Source of the DNA: Myceligenerans pegani
GTDB taxonomy: Bacteria; Actinomycetota; Actinomycetes; Actinomycetales; Cellulomonadaceae
Direction of reading: 5' to 3'
NCBI RefSeq assembly: GCF_014892515.1
Contig: NZ_JADBGR010000057.1
Span: 117,704 to 181,703 of the forward strand
DNA length: 64,000 nucleotides
Part shown: positions 1 to 7,660 of the stretch, piece by piece
Layout of the letters: every line of letters starts with the position of its first letter
How positions within the stretch are numbered: position 1 is the stretch's first letter
Program-made: the position numbers and the translations under genes
The notes under the pieces: generated by a model
Database searches by the model: none
Told to the model about the DNA's origin: nothing
What the model saw: the letters and a program-made list of their open reading frames with translations, nothing else

Positions 1-693
1 GACGACGAGCCCAACATCCGCGAACTCCTGGCCACGTCCCTGCGATTCGCGGGATTCGAGGTGCATGCCGCGGCGGACGGCAACGGCGCGCTCCAGCTCG
101 TGCGGGACCTGGATCCGGACCTCGTCGTGCTGGACGTGATGCTTCCCGACATGGACGGCTTCACGGTGACGCGCCGCATGCGCGCCACGGGCAAGCACGC
201 ACCCGTGCTCTTCCTCACCGCGCGCGACGACACCCAGGACAAGATCCAGGGCCTGACCGTCGGCGGCGACGACTACGTGACCAAGCCGTTCAGCCTCGAG
301 GAGGTCGTCGCACGGATCCGGGCCGTGCTGCGTCGCACGGGCACCCCGCTCCCCGAGGACGAGGCGGTGCTGAAGGTCGGTGACCTGGAGATGGACGAGG
401 ACTCGCACGAGGTGCGGCGCGCCGGCATCGAGATCGACCTCTCGCCCACGGAGTTCAAGCTGCTGCGCTACCTCATGCTCAACGCGGGCCGTGTGCTGTC
501 CAAGGCGCAGATCCTCGACCACGTCTGGCAGTACGACTGGGGCGGCGACGCGAACATCGTCGAGTCGTACATCTCCTACCTGCGCCGCAAGATCGACCAC
601 CTGACCGTCGACGGGCCGAGCGGTCCCGTCGAGCTGCCCGCGCTCATCCACACCAAGCGCGGGGTCGGATACCTGCTGCGCCCAGCGGCGTGA
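1..693 (+). CDS. OmpR-family response regulator, 5' partial
   Basis: DNA-binding response regulator whose first codons lie left of the window; the frame is open from base 1 and ends in TGA at 691-693. The visible part begins inside the receiver domain at the acidic pair (Asp-Asp-Glu). The phospho-acceptor is the Asp encoded at 133-135 (LVVLDVMLP context), and the conserved Lys is in DDYVTKPF. The C-terminal half is a winged-helix Trans_reg_C domain (LSPTEFKLLRYL, then a YISYLRRKI recognition segment). It is followed 4 bases later by a sensor kinase, so the two form a two-component pair that changes transcription in response to an envelope signal. The target genes cannot be told from the sequence. 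Confidence 0.93.
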   Translation, partial: DDEPNIRELLATSLRFAGFEVHAAADGNGALQLVRDLDPDLVVLDVMLPDMDGFTVTRRMRATGKHAPVLFLTARDDTQDKIQGLTVGGDDYVTKPFSLEEVVARIRAVLRRTGTPLPEDEAVLKVGDLEMDEDSHEVRRAGIEIDLSPTEFKLLRYLMLNAGRVLSKAQILDHVWQYDWGGDANIVESYISYLRRKIDHLTVDGPSGPVELPALIHTKRGVGYLLRPAA

Positions 694-697
694 GGTC

Positions 698-2458
698 ATG
701 AGCGACGACTCCGGCAAGTCTGCCGAGGCGGCACCCGTCGGGCCCCGGCGGGGCGGCAAGGGCTCGCCCGCACCCGCCGGAGGACCGGCCATCGCCTTCG
801 ATGTGTCGGCCGAGGCGGCGGCGACAGATGCAAAGACGGCAGACCCGACGGCGACCGATGCGACGGTGAGCGACGCGGTGACACACGCCTCCGCTCTCGG
901 CGTGCCCGCGTCCACGATGCCTGGGCGTCGGTCGGGACCGGCCGAGGACGTCGGGGCCGGGCGCGGGCGTGGCCTCGCCGACTGGATCGCCGCTGTCCCC
1001 CTGCGGGCCCGGCTCGTGGCGATCACGGCGTTCGTGCTGGCCGCAGGGCTGATCATCACGGGCCTGCTGGCGCGGGGGATCGTCGGCGGGTATCTGGTCG
1101 ATCAGGTGGACGCGCAACTGGAGCGGCAGGGGCCTACTCTCGCCAAGACCGTTCTGGGTTATGGGACGTCGACCACGCTGCCGAGCGAGTACTACATCGA
1201 GTACCGGTGGGCGGACGGCAGCGTAAAGACTCCGCGCGACGACCGCGCCGTGGAGGTCTACGGCATCCCGGATATACCGGACCTCACCTACGACGAGGTG
1301 GTGGAGCGCGCGGGTGAGCCGTTCACGGTTCGCGCCGTGCAGGGTTCGGAAGCGGCGACGCGGTGGCGTGTGCAACCGCTCTTGAACGCGGACACGACGG
1401 ACAGCATCGAGCCCGAGAGCGCCTTCGTCGCACTCCCGCTTGCCCGGATAGACGCCGCGCTGGAGGTCCTCTCCCACACCCTCGTCTTCGCCGGCATCGG
1501 GATCGTCCTCCTCGGCCTCGCCCTCGCCTGGATCATGATCGAACGCTCCCTCCGCCAGCTGAGAGAGATCGAGACCGCCGCCGCGTCCATCGCCGCCGGC
1601 GACCTGTCCCGGCGGGTGCCCGCCCCGCCGCCGTCGACCGAGGTGGGGTCACTGGCGGAGTCGCTGAACACGATGCTGGCGCAGATCGAGACGGCCTTCT
1701 CCGCACGCGAGGCGTCCGAGGCCCGGATGCGGCAGTTCGTGGCCGACGCGTCGCACGAACTGCGTACCCCGCTCGCGACGATCCGCGGGTACGGCGAGCT
1801 GTACCGGATGGGCGCCCTGGACGGTCCGGACGGCCCCGACCGGGAGCGCGTGGCCGACACGATGGGCCGCGTCGAGGACGCCGCCCGGCGCATGGGGACG
1901 CTCGTGAACGATCTCCTCGTGCTCGCGCGCCTGGACGAGGGGCGCCCGATCGCGCGGGCACCGGTCGACGTCGTCGTCCTGGCGCGGGAGAGCGCGCAGG
2001 ACCTGCACGCCCTCGACCCGTCCCGCGACGTGCGCATGATCGGCCTCGCCACGTCCGCCGTCGTCGGCCCCGTGATGACCGAGGGGGATGACGACCGGCT
2101 GCGGCAGGTGCTCACCAACCTCATCGGGAACGTCGCGCGGCACACGCCCGCCGGGACCCCGGCGGAGATCGCCGTCGGACACGGTCCGGACGGGCAGGCC
2201 GTGATCGAGGTGCGGGACCACGGGCCGGGTGTCGCCGAGGAGCACGCCGCTCGGATGTTCGAGCGGTTCTATCGTGCGGACTCGTCGCGCAACCGGGCGT
2301 CGGGCGGGTCGGGCCTCGGGCTGGCGATCGTGTCGGCGATCGTGGAGGCGCACGGCGGGCAGGTCGGGGTCGCCCCCACGCCGGGCGGTGGCCTGACGGT
2401 CCGTGTCACCCTGCCCGGCATGACCGACGATCGGTCCCCCGCACCGGCCTCGCGGTAA
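698..2458 (+). CDS. membrane sensor histidine kinase
   Basis: Partner kinase of the upstream response regulator, 586 aa. It has an unusually long Ala/Thr-rich cytoplasmic N-terminus (about 1-97), a first membrane helix about 103-128, an extracytoplasmic sensor segment of about 130 residues, and a second helix about 260-281. HAMP follows, then HisKA with the phospho-His at 353 (DASHELRTPL), then HATPase_c with the N box at Asn475, DHGPGV at 507-512 and GSGLGLAI at 538-545. All catalytic boxes are intact. ATG at 698 is the first start after the regulator stop. An extracellular-signal kinase of the TcsS/BaeS type is likely; the ligand is unknown. Confidence 0.94.
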   Translation: MSDDSGKSAEAAPVGPRRGGKGSPAPAGGPAIAFDVSAEAAATDAKTADPTATDATVSDAVTHASALGVPASTMPGRRSGPAEDVGAGRGRGLADWIAAVPLRARLVAITAFVLAAGLIITGLLARGIVGGYLVDQVDAQLERQGPTLAKTVLGYGTSTTLPSEYYIEYRWADGSVKTPRDDRAVEVYGIPDIPDLTYDEVVERAGEPFTVRAVQGSEAATRWRVQPLLNADTTDSIEPESAFVALPLARIDAALEVLSHTLVFAGIGIVLLGLALAWIMIERSLRQLREIETAAASIAAGDLSRRVPAPPPSTEVGSLAESLNTMLAQIETAFSAREASEARMRQFVADASHELRTPLATIRGYGELYRMGALDGPDGPDRERVADTMGRVEDAARRMGTLVNDLLVLARLDEGRPIARAPVDVVVLARESAQDLHALDPSRDVRMIGLATSAVVGPVMTEGDDDRLRQVLTNLIGNVARHTPAGTPAEIAVGHGPDGQAVIEVRDHGPGVAEEHAARMFERFYRADSSRNRASGGSGLGLAIVSAIVEAHGGQVGVAPTPGGGLTVRVTLPGMTDDRSPAPASR

Positions 2459-2468
2459 TAGGGTGAGA

Positions 2469-2486
2469 GTGTGGCCAGGGCCACAC
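2469..2486 (+). terminator. hairpin after the sensor kinase gene
   Basis: Inverted repeat GTGTGGCC/GGCCACAC 10 bases after the kinase stop, with almost no loop (inner pairs must open). There is no T tract, as is usual in high-GC actinobacteria. A weak terminator candidate separating the two-component operon from the HD gene. Confidence 0.35.
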
Positions 2487-2528
2487 CTGGTCCCGGAATA
2501 CGTGTAGCCGAATCGAAGGTCTGATCGC

Positions 2529-3230
2529 ATGGGCGTCATGGCGCCGGAGTGGTACATCTCCTCGTTCGTCCGGAGCGCCTCCGGGATCGGTGCGACGGCG
2601 CCCGTGGAGGAGATCGAGCGGGTGGGCGAGGACCTCGTCGAACGCTGGTCGGGTGACGACCGGCACTTCCACGACCTCCGACACCTCGGGGCCGTGCTGC
2701 ACCGGGTGGACGAACTGGCCGAGGAGACGCACTCGCCCGACGTCGTCCGGCTGGCCGCCTGGTACCACGGCGCCGTGTTCGACGCCGCCTCCAAGACGGC
2801 GTACGCCTCCAAGGGCGGCGAGCAGACGTCGGCCAGCGCCGAGCTGGCGCGCGCCGAACTGACCGGGCTCGGCGTGCCCACCGCGTCCGCCGACCGCGTG
2901 GCGAACCTGGTCAACGGGTTGCTGCGGCACGCCCCCGACGTGACGGACGTGGACGCGTGCGTGCTCAACGACGCCGACCTGGCCATGCTCGCGGCCGAGC
3001 CGCAGCGCTACAAGGAGTACACGGCACGAGTGCGTGCCGAGTACGAGCACATCCCCTTGCCCCACTACCTGGCCGCGCGCATCAAGATCGTCTCGAAGCT
3101 GCTGGCCCGCGAGTCGCTGTTCTGCTCGCCGATGGGCGCCGCCTGGGAGGAACCGGCCCGGCAGAACCTCGACGCGGAGCTGCACCGGCTGCGCAAGAAG
3201 CAGGCGGCGCTCGAGGCCGACGGCAGCTGA
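2529..3230 (+). CDS. HD-superfamily phosphohydrolase-like protein
   Basis: Soluble 233-aa protein resembling the predicted metal-dependent HD phosphohydrolases of COG4339. A His-containing helix (HFHDLRHL) is followed by AAWYHGAVFD, where the family normally has a His-Asp doublet; here the Asp is replaced by Gly. A later Asp (LNDADLAML) and the C-terminal RIKIVSKLL helix fit the family. ATG 2529 is chosen because GAAGG lies about 10 bases upstream; ATG 2538 is the alternative. No substrate can be inferred, and loss of the HD Asp makes activity uncertain. Confidence 0.75.
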   Translation: MGVMAPEWYISSFVRSASGIGATAPVEEIERVGEDLVERWSGDDRHFHDLRHLGAVLHRVDELAEETHSPDVVRLAAWYHGAVFDAASKTAYASKGGEQTSASAELARAELTGLGVPTASADRVANLVNGLLRHAPDVTDVDACVLNDADLAMLAAEPQRYKEYTARVRAEYEHIPLPHYLAARIKIVSKLLARESLFCSPMGAAWEEPARQNLDAELHRLRKKQAALEADGS

Positions 3231-3342
3231 CAGGACCGAACCAACCGGTCCCCGGCCACCGGAAGCGTAGCGACGGCGCCCGCAGGCGAGGTACGAGCCG
3301 AGGACGACGGAGCCCGGCGGCTCGGGAAGGCACTGTCGGGAG

Positions 3343-3927
3343 TTACAGGTACTTGACCGGGTCGAACTCCTCGATCGGGATGATCCGCACCCGCGGCAGG
3401 AGGGTCGTGAACGCGTCGGCGTCGCCCTCGAGGTCGTACATGTGCAGGCCGTGCTCCTCGAGCTCGGCGAGGCGCGCGTTGACGAACTCCCGGAAGCCGA
3501 GCAGCCCGACGCGGCGGTCCTCGTCCTCCAGGAGATCCTCGATCTGCGGCAGGAAGTCGCCGTCGTGACTGGCCAGCAGCACGTCGCCGGGACGGTCGCG
3601 CAGAGCCTCCAGCGTGCGCTGGATGCCGACGTCGACCACCTTCTCCGAACCCTGCGCGGCGAGCGGGATCGGCCGGTACCCCATCGCGAGCAGCGCCTGG
3701 ACGAACGGCATGGGCATCTGGCCCGACGTCGCGTTCAGGAAGAACAGCGGCACGACGTCCTGCGACCACACCTTCTGCGCGAACGCCGAGATACGGTCCC
3801 AGCGCGGTCGTTCGTCCGGGGCAGGCCTGCGGTTCAGGACGTTCATCCCGAGCGTCGCGTCGATGTTCTCGCCGTCGACGATGAGGTAGGTACGACGCGG
3901 CAGAGCCTGCGCTGACGGAACGGGCAT
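3343..3927 (-). CDS. NYN (PIN-like) domain protein, LabA/DUF88 type
   Basis: Predicted 194-aa PIN-fold protein of the NYN family, whose members are putative metal-dependent ribonucleases. The N-terminus has the YLIVDGENID motif (Asp18, Asn21 acidic/polar site) and a central DVLLASHDGDF motif provides further acidic ligands. The frame is open to 4053, but the ATG at 3927 is the right start: it avoids reading into the divergent gene and lies 7 bases after a TACGCT -10 element, giving a leaderless message. Only 37 bases separate it from the start of the divergent amidotransferase gene. RNA target unknown. Confidence 0.85.
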   Translation of the reverse strand: MPVPSAQALPRRTYLIVDGENIDATLGMNVLNRRPAPDERPRWDRISAFAQKVWSQDVVPLFFLNATSGQMPMPFVQALLAMGYRPIPLAAQGSEKVVDVGIQRTLEALRDRPGDVLLASHDGDFLPQIEDLLEDEDRRVGLLGFREFVNARLAELEEHGLHMYDLEGDADAFTTLLPRVRIIPIEEFDPVKYL

Positions 3928-3934
3928 GGACCCC

Positions 3935-3956
3935 AGCGTAGCCGTGGATGTACTTT
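3935..3956. promoter_or_regulatory. face-to-face leaderless promoters
   Basis: Two TANNNT -10 elements sit in the 37-bp gap between divergent genes. TACGCT on the minus strand (3935-3940) is 7 bases before ATG 3927; TACTTT on the plus strand (3951-3956) is 8 bases before GTG 3965. Each -35 region must lie across or inside the opposite gene, so the two promoters probably interfere. Confidence 0.55.
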
Positions 3957-3964
3957 GAGCCACC

Positions 3965-4858
3965 GTGATTGTCTCCAAACCCTCCGACCACTCCGCGGCG
4001 CAGGTCACCGCGCCGCGGATCACGGTGATCCAGAACGACCGCGACGTCCCCATGGACCGCTACGCCGCACGCCTGGGACCGGGCGTCCGACTCGTCCTCG
4101 CGTTCGCCGGCGAGACGATCCCGGCGGCGGGGGACCTCGGCGACGCGCTCGTCGTGCTCGGCGGCACCATGTCGGCCTACTCCGACGACGACGCACCATG
4201 GCTGCCCGCCGTGCGCGACCTCCTCGCCGACGCCGCGCGCTCCGGCGTCCCGGCGCTCGGCATCTGCCTCGGTGCCCAGCTGCTCGCCGTCGCGGGCGGA
4301 GGATCCGTGCAGGTCGCGGCGCCTCCGGGGCGTGAAGCGGGAGCGGCCGCCATCGCCTGGCGCGAGGCCGCACTCGCCGACGTCGTGACGGGTCCGGCGC
4401 TCGCGGCCGTCTCCGGGGGCCCGGGCGCCGCGGGAACCGAGGCGACGGGCGCTGGCGGGCGGAGCACCGAAGCGGTGAGTGCCGGCGCCGCGCGGGTCGA
4501 CGTGCCGGGATCCGGCGCCGCGGGCGCCGACGCCGTGGCCGTGACGCGTGCGGTGAGCATGCACGCCGACGCGGTCGTCGAGCTGCCCGACGGCGCCACC
4601 TGGCTGGCCTCCAGCGACATGTACCCCTATCAGGCGTTCCGGTGGGGCTCCGCGCTCGGCGTGCAGTTCCATCCCGAGGCGGGCGCCGACCTCGCGGCGC
4701 GCTGGGCCGTCGAGGCGGGCGACGTCGACGTCCCCGCCGTCGTCGACGACATCGAGAAGCACGCCGACGAGACCGCGCGGTTCGGCGACGGCCTCGCGGA
4801 CGCCTTCGTCGCGGCGATACGGCCCGCGGGGTCGCGGGAACAGGGGACGCGGGAGTAG
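3965..4858 (+). CDS. class I glutamine amidotransferase-like protein
   Basis: 297-aa protein of the type 1 GATase family (GMP-synthase-like amidotransferase). The nucleophile elbow is GICLGAQLL (Cys) and the second half of the triad is in GVQFHPEA (His, Glu), so the triad is complete. A low-complexity Gly/Ala-rich stretch (roughly 155-195) is inserted between the two and probably forms a loop. GTG at 3965 is 8 bases after a TACTTT -10 box. No synthetase partner is adjacent, so it may act as a free-standing glutamine or gamma-glutamyl hydrolase; the substrate is unknown. Confidence 0.88.
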   Translation: MIVSKPSDHSAAQVTAPRITVIQNDRDVPMDRYAARLGPGVRLVLAFAGETIPAAGDLGDALVVLGGTMSAYSDDDAPWLPAVRDLLADAARSGVPALGICLGAQLLAVAGGGSVQVAAPPGREAGAAAIAWREAALADVVTGPALAAVSGGPGAAGTEATGAGGRSTEAVSAGAARVDVPGSGAAGADAVAVTRAVSMHADAVVELPDGATWLASSDMYPYQAFRWGSALGVQFHPEAGADLAARWAVEAGDVDVPAVVDDIEKHADETARFGDGLADAFVAAIRPAGSREQGTRE

Positions 4859-4953
4859 GGGACGGGCCCGGAGGAACGAGGTCGTCCCCCGCGCGACCGA
4901 TCACCCGGCAACCGGTCGGCCACTCGGCAACCGGCCGATCACACTCTGCTCGC

Positions 4954-7581
4954 TCAGACCGCTCGGCCGGAGCCGAAGCCTCCGCCCCCGAAGCCTCCGC
5001 CGATCCCGCCCGTCCGCACGTGCTTCGGCGACCGGATGAGCAGGCCCAGCAGGCCGCCACGGTTGCTGGCGCCCGCGCCGTGCCCGCGCCGGCCCTCGAG
5101 CGTCAGGTTGATCCCGGCGAGCGGCATGCCGCTGGGTGCCCCGTCGTCGGCGGCGTCCCGCATGGCGGCCGTGAGCGCCTGGTACGCCTGCGTGTCGGCC
5201 CGGTGCGCCAGCTCCAGCGCCGCCCCGCGGTCCGCCCGCGCCCGCGCGTCCCGCGCCGCGGCCGTCAGGCGTGCCGCCTCGGCGTGACGCATCCGCGCAT
5301 CCGGCCCGACGGCGCCCCGCCTGGTCGTGATCAGCGTGTCGACCTGGCGGAGTCGCACGTCGAGACGCTCGAGGGTGTCCCGCACCAGAGCGGCCGCGCG
5401 GGCGTCGACCTCCGACGCGTCCCGGTGCCGCACGAGCGCGCGGTCCAGGGCGCCCTCGGCCGCGGCGATGCGGGCCAGCAGGGCGAACGGGTCGGCGCTC
5501 TCGCGGGTGACCTCGACCTGCTTGAGTGCGGCTCGGGCCGTGGTCCGGGCCATCGCCGCCTGCGGGTCGCCACCCGCGATCCGCTCGGTGTCGGCCACGT
5601 CCTGGGTGAGCGATGCCACCGCCTTGTCCAGCCGCGGCGTGGCCTCGGTCAGGTCGGTCCGGGTGTCCTCCACCTCCCGGAGCAGCCGCTCGGCCTGGCC
5701 CAGCGCGTTCTGCGCGCCACGGGCGGTCGCGGCGGCGAACGCCCGGTCCCGCTTGGCGCTCGCGGCGCGGCCCGTGTCGATCGCCCGGCGGGCGTCCTCG
5801 ACGAGGCGCTCCGCCAGCTCGGCGTTGTCGGCCACCGGGCGCACCGCGTCGGCGGGGAACTCCTCGGCGAGGTCGGCGAGATCCTTGCGCACCTGCTCGA
5901 TCTGCCGGTCGAGCCCGCCCGCACGCTGCCAGGACTCGTTCAGGAGGCGGTTCGCCCGGGCCTTCAGCCGGCGTACCTCTTCGAGCGGCGCCGTGCCCGA
6001 GTCGAGCAGCGTCGCTGCCTCGGCACAGGTCGCCAGCACCCGGAGCGCGAGGTCCCGCCAGGAGCCGTCGGCGGCCGCCAGGAGCTCGGCGCGCAACGCG
6101 AAGGCCTCCTGCGTCCGCTCGGTGGCGTCGGCGAGGACGACCTGGAGGTCGTGCACGATCGCGCCGCTCGACTCCGCGCGCGCCAGCTCGAACTCCTGCG
6201 CCGAGGTGCGCAGCGCGTCGTCGAGCGTGACGAGCACGTCGTCGACCCGGGCCGCGAGGTCGTCGTCGGACAGTTCGTCGTCGGACAGCTCGTCGTCCCG
6301 GGGGCCGCCGTCAGAAACGTCGCGACCGGGAACCTCGCGATCGAGCGCGGCGTCGCTGGAAACCTCGCGGCCCGGAACGTCGCGGCCCGGAACGTCGCGG
6401 CCCGGAACGTCGCGCCCGGCCACGCCGCCGGGCAGCGCCGCACCCGACAGTTCGCCGTCCTCCACGTCCGACGGCGTGCCGACCACGCCCGGCGTTGCGA
6501 CGGAAGCCACCACCCCGGCCCGAGCCGGAGTCACCGGGGTAGGGACCGCGGACCGGGTCGGCGCCAGTGCGGGTGCGGCCACGGCCGGGCCCGACGCGGG
6601 CCACGCGGGAGCGGCCGGCGTCTTCGACCCGGCCGGCTCGCCGCCGGCGACGGCCGAGGTGACCGTCGCGCCGACGGTCGCGCCGACGCGCGCGGTCTCC
6701 TCCGCCGGAACATCCCCGGCGCCAGATCCGTCGCCGCCTGCGCTCGCGATCTCCGCCGCTCCCGCCGCTCCCGGCTGGCCCCGTGGCTGCCGGTGCCGCA
6801 GATACCACCAGCCGACCGCCAGCGCCGCGCCGACCGCGACGAGGGCGAGCAGCGCCAGGACCGTCAGCCAGGGCGACGCGCCCGACTCCCGCGTGGCGAG
6901 CGCGGCGTCGGCGGCGTCGGCCGCGGCGCCGGCCCAGTCGCCGTCGGCCACCGCGTCCTCGGAGGCGACGATGATCGACGCGTGCTCCCGGCTCGACACC
7001 GGCCCGTTGACGTCGACCGACAGGCCCTGGACGCGGTCCGTGGTGGCGATGGCGAGCAGCAGCTCCTCCGGGGTGAGGCCCGACTTCGTGGCCGTCGCGT
7101 CCGCCCAGTCCTCCGGGGGGATGCCGTCGAACGTCTCGAGGTACACCACGAAGAGCCGCAGCGACGTCTCCGCCTCGACGGCGGCGACGGCCTCGGACAC
7201 GAGTTCGTACTCCTCGGCGGAGAGCACCCCGGCCTCGTCCGTGACAGGCGTGTCGACGACGATCGGCATGGCCGACGGCAGGATGTCCTGCATCGTCGCG
7301 GCCTGGACCTTGGCGGACAGGAGCTCCGTGCCGGTGGGGGTCGGCTCGGACGCGAGGGGCTGCGTCCCGCCGACGTCCGCCTCGGCCTGGTCCGTCGGTG
7401 TCGTCCCGCCGATGGCGAACGCGGCGCTGAACAACCCGATGAGGACGCCACCGGCGATGACGCCCGCGAGGACGGTATGCCGGGACGACGCCGTCCCGGC
7501 GTGGGCCTCCGGGTCCGGAGGAACATCCGGAACCGGATGAACTGGAGGGGCGGGGGTCTGGGTCACGACATTGATGGTCAC
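4954..7581 (-). CDS. TPM-domain membrane protein with coiled-coil tail
   Basis: Large 875-aa envelope protein. First membrane helix about 37-58, an extracytoplasmic TPM (DUF477) domain about 108-227 (TDEAGVLSAEEYELV start, SSREHASIIV core), second helix about 238-261, then an Ala/Pro/Gly linker with PGRDV and DELSDD repeats, a long Ala/Arg/Glu-rich helical region likely to form coiled coils, and a Gly-rich C-terminus. TPM proteins include photosystem-repair phosphatases and membrane proteins of unknown role in actinobacteria. The frame is open to 7947, but residues before GTG 7581 are Arg-rich nonsense read through the upstream intergenic region and helicase 3' end; GTG 7566 is an alternative. 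It stands alone, convergent with the amidotransferase gene. Confidence 0.82.
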   Translation of the reverse strand: MTINVVTQTPAPPVHPVPDVPPDPEAHAGTASSRHTVLAGVIAGGVLIGLFSAAFAIGGTTPTDQAEADVGGTQPLASEPTPTGTELLSAKVQAATMQDILPSAMPIVVDTPVTDEAGVLSAEEYELVSEAVAAVEAETSLRLFVVYLETFDGIPPEDWADATATKSGLTPEELLLAIATTDRVQGLSVDVNGPVSSREHASIIVASEDAVADGDWAGAAADAADAALATRESGASPWLTVLALLALVAVGAALAVGWWYLRHRQPRGQPGAAGAAEIASAGGDGSGAGDVPAEETARVGATVGATVTSAVAGGEPAGSKTPAAPAWPASGPAVAAPALAPTRSAVPTPVTPARAGVVASVATPGVVGTPSDVEDGELSGAALPGGVAGRDVPGRDVPGRDVPGREVSSDAALDREVPGRDVSDGGPRDDELSDDELSDDDLAARVDDVLVTLDDALRTSAQEFELARAESSGAIVHDLQVVLADATERTQEAFALRAELLAAADGSWRDLALRVLATCAEAATLLDSGTAPLEEVRRLKARANRLLNESWQRAGGLDRQIEQVRKDLADLAEEFPADAVRPVADNAELAERLVEDARRAIDTGRAASAKRDRAFAAATARGAQNALGQAERLLREVEDTRTDLTEATPRLDKAVASLTQDVADTERIAGGDPQAAMARTTARAALKQVEVTRESADPFALLARIAAAEGALDRALVRHRDASEVDARAAALVRDTLERLDVRLRQVDTLITTRRGAVGPDARMRHAEAARLTAAARDARARADRGAALELAHRADTQAYQALTAAMRDAADDGAPSGMPLAGINLTLEGRRGHGAGASNRGGLLGLLIRSPKHVRTGGIGGGFGGGGFGSGRAV
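6366..6410 (-). repeat. three exact 15-bp tandem units inside the TPM gene
   Basis: Three identical copies of CGCGGCCCGGAACGT, flanked by diverged copies, encode a PGRDV pentapeptide array in the cytoplasmic linker. Just downstream in the gene (6255-6300) a second short array encodes Asp/Glu/Leu/Ser repeats. The unit is a multiple of three, so copy-number change would alter linker length without a frameshift. Confidence 0.9.
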
Positions 7582-7660
7582 CCGGTGCCGTGGGGCTCGC
7601 AAATCAGAAAAGGTGATATGCGGGGTGTCCTCTACCCGCCTTCGATCACGCCGTCTTCGA

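Noticed and set aside
3233..3251. GGACCG/CGGTCC hairpin after the HD gene as a terminator
   Set aside because: Only six base pairs and a seven-base loop; too weak to claim.
4895..4945. Repeated CGGCAACCGG in the convergent gap as a terminator
   Set aside because: The copies are direct repeats; only weak stems can be drawn, so I did not list a terminator there.
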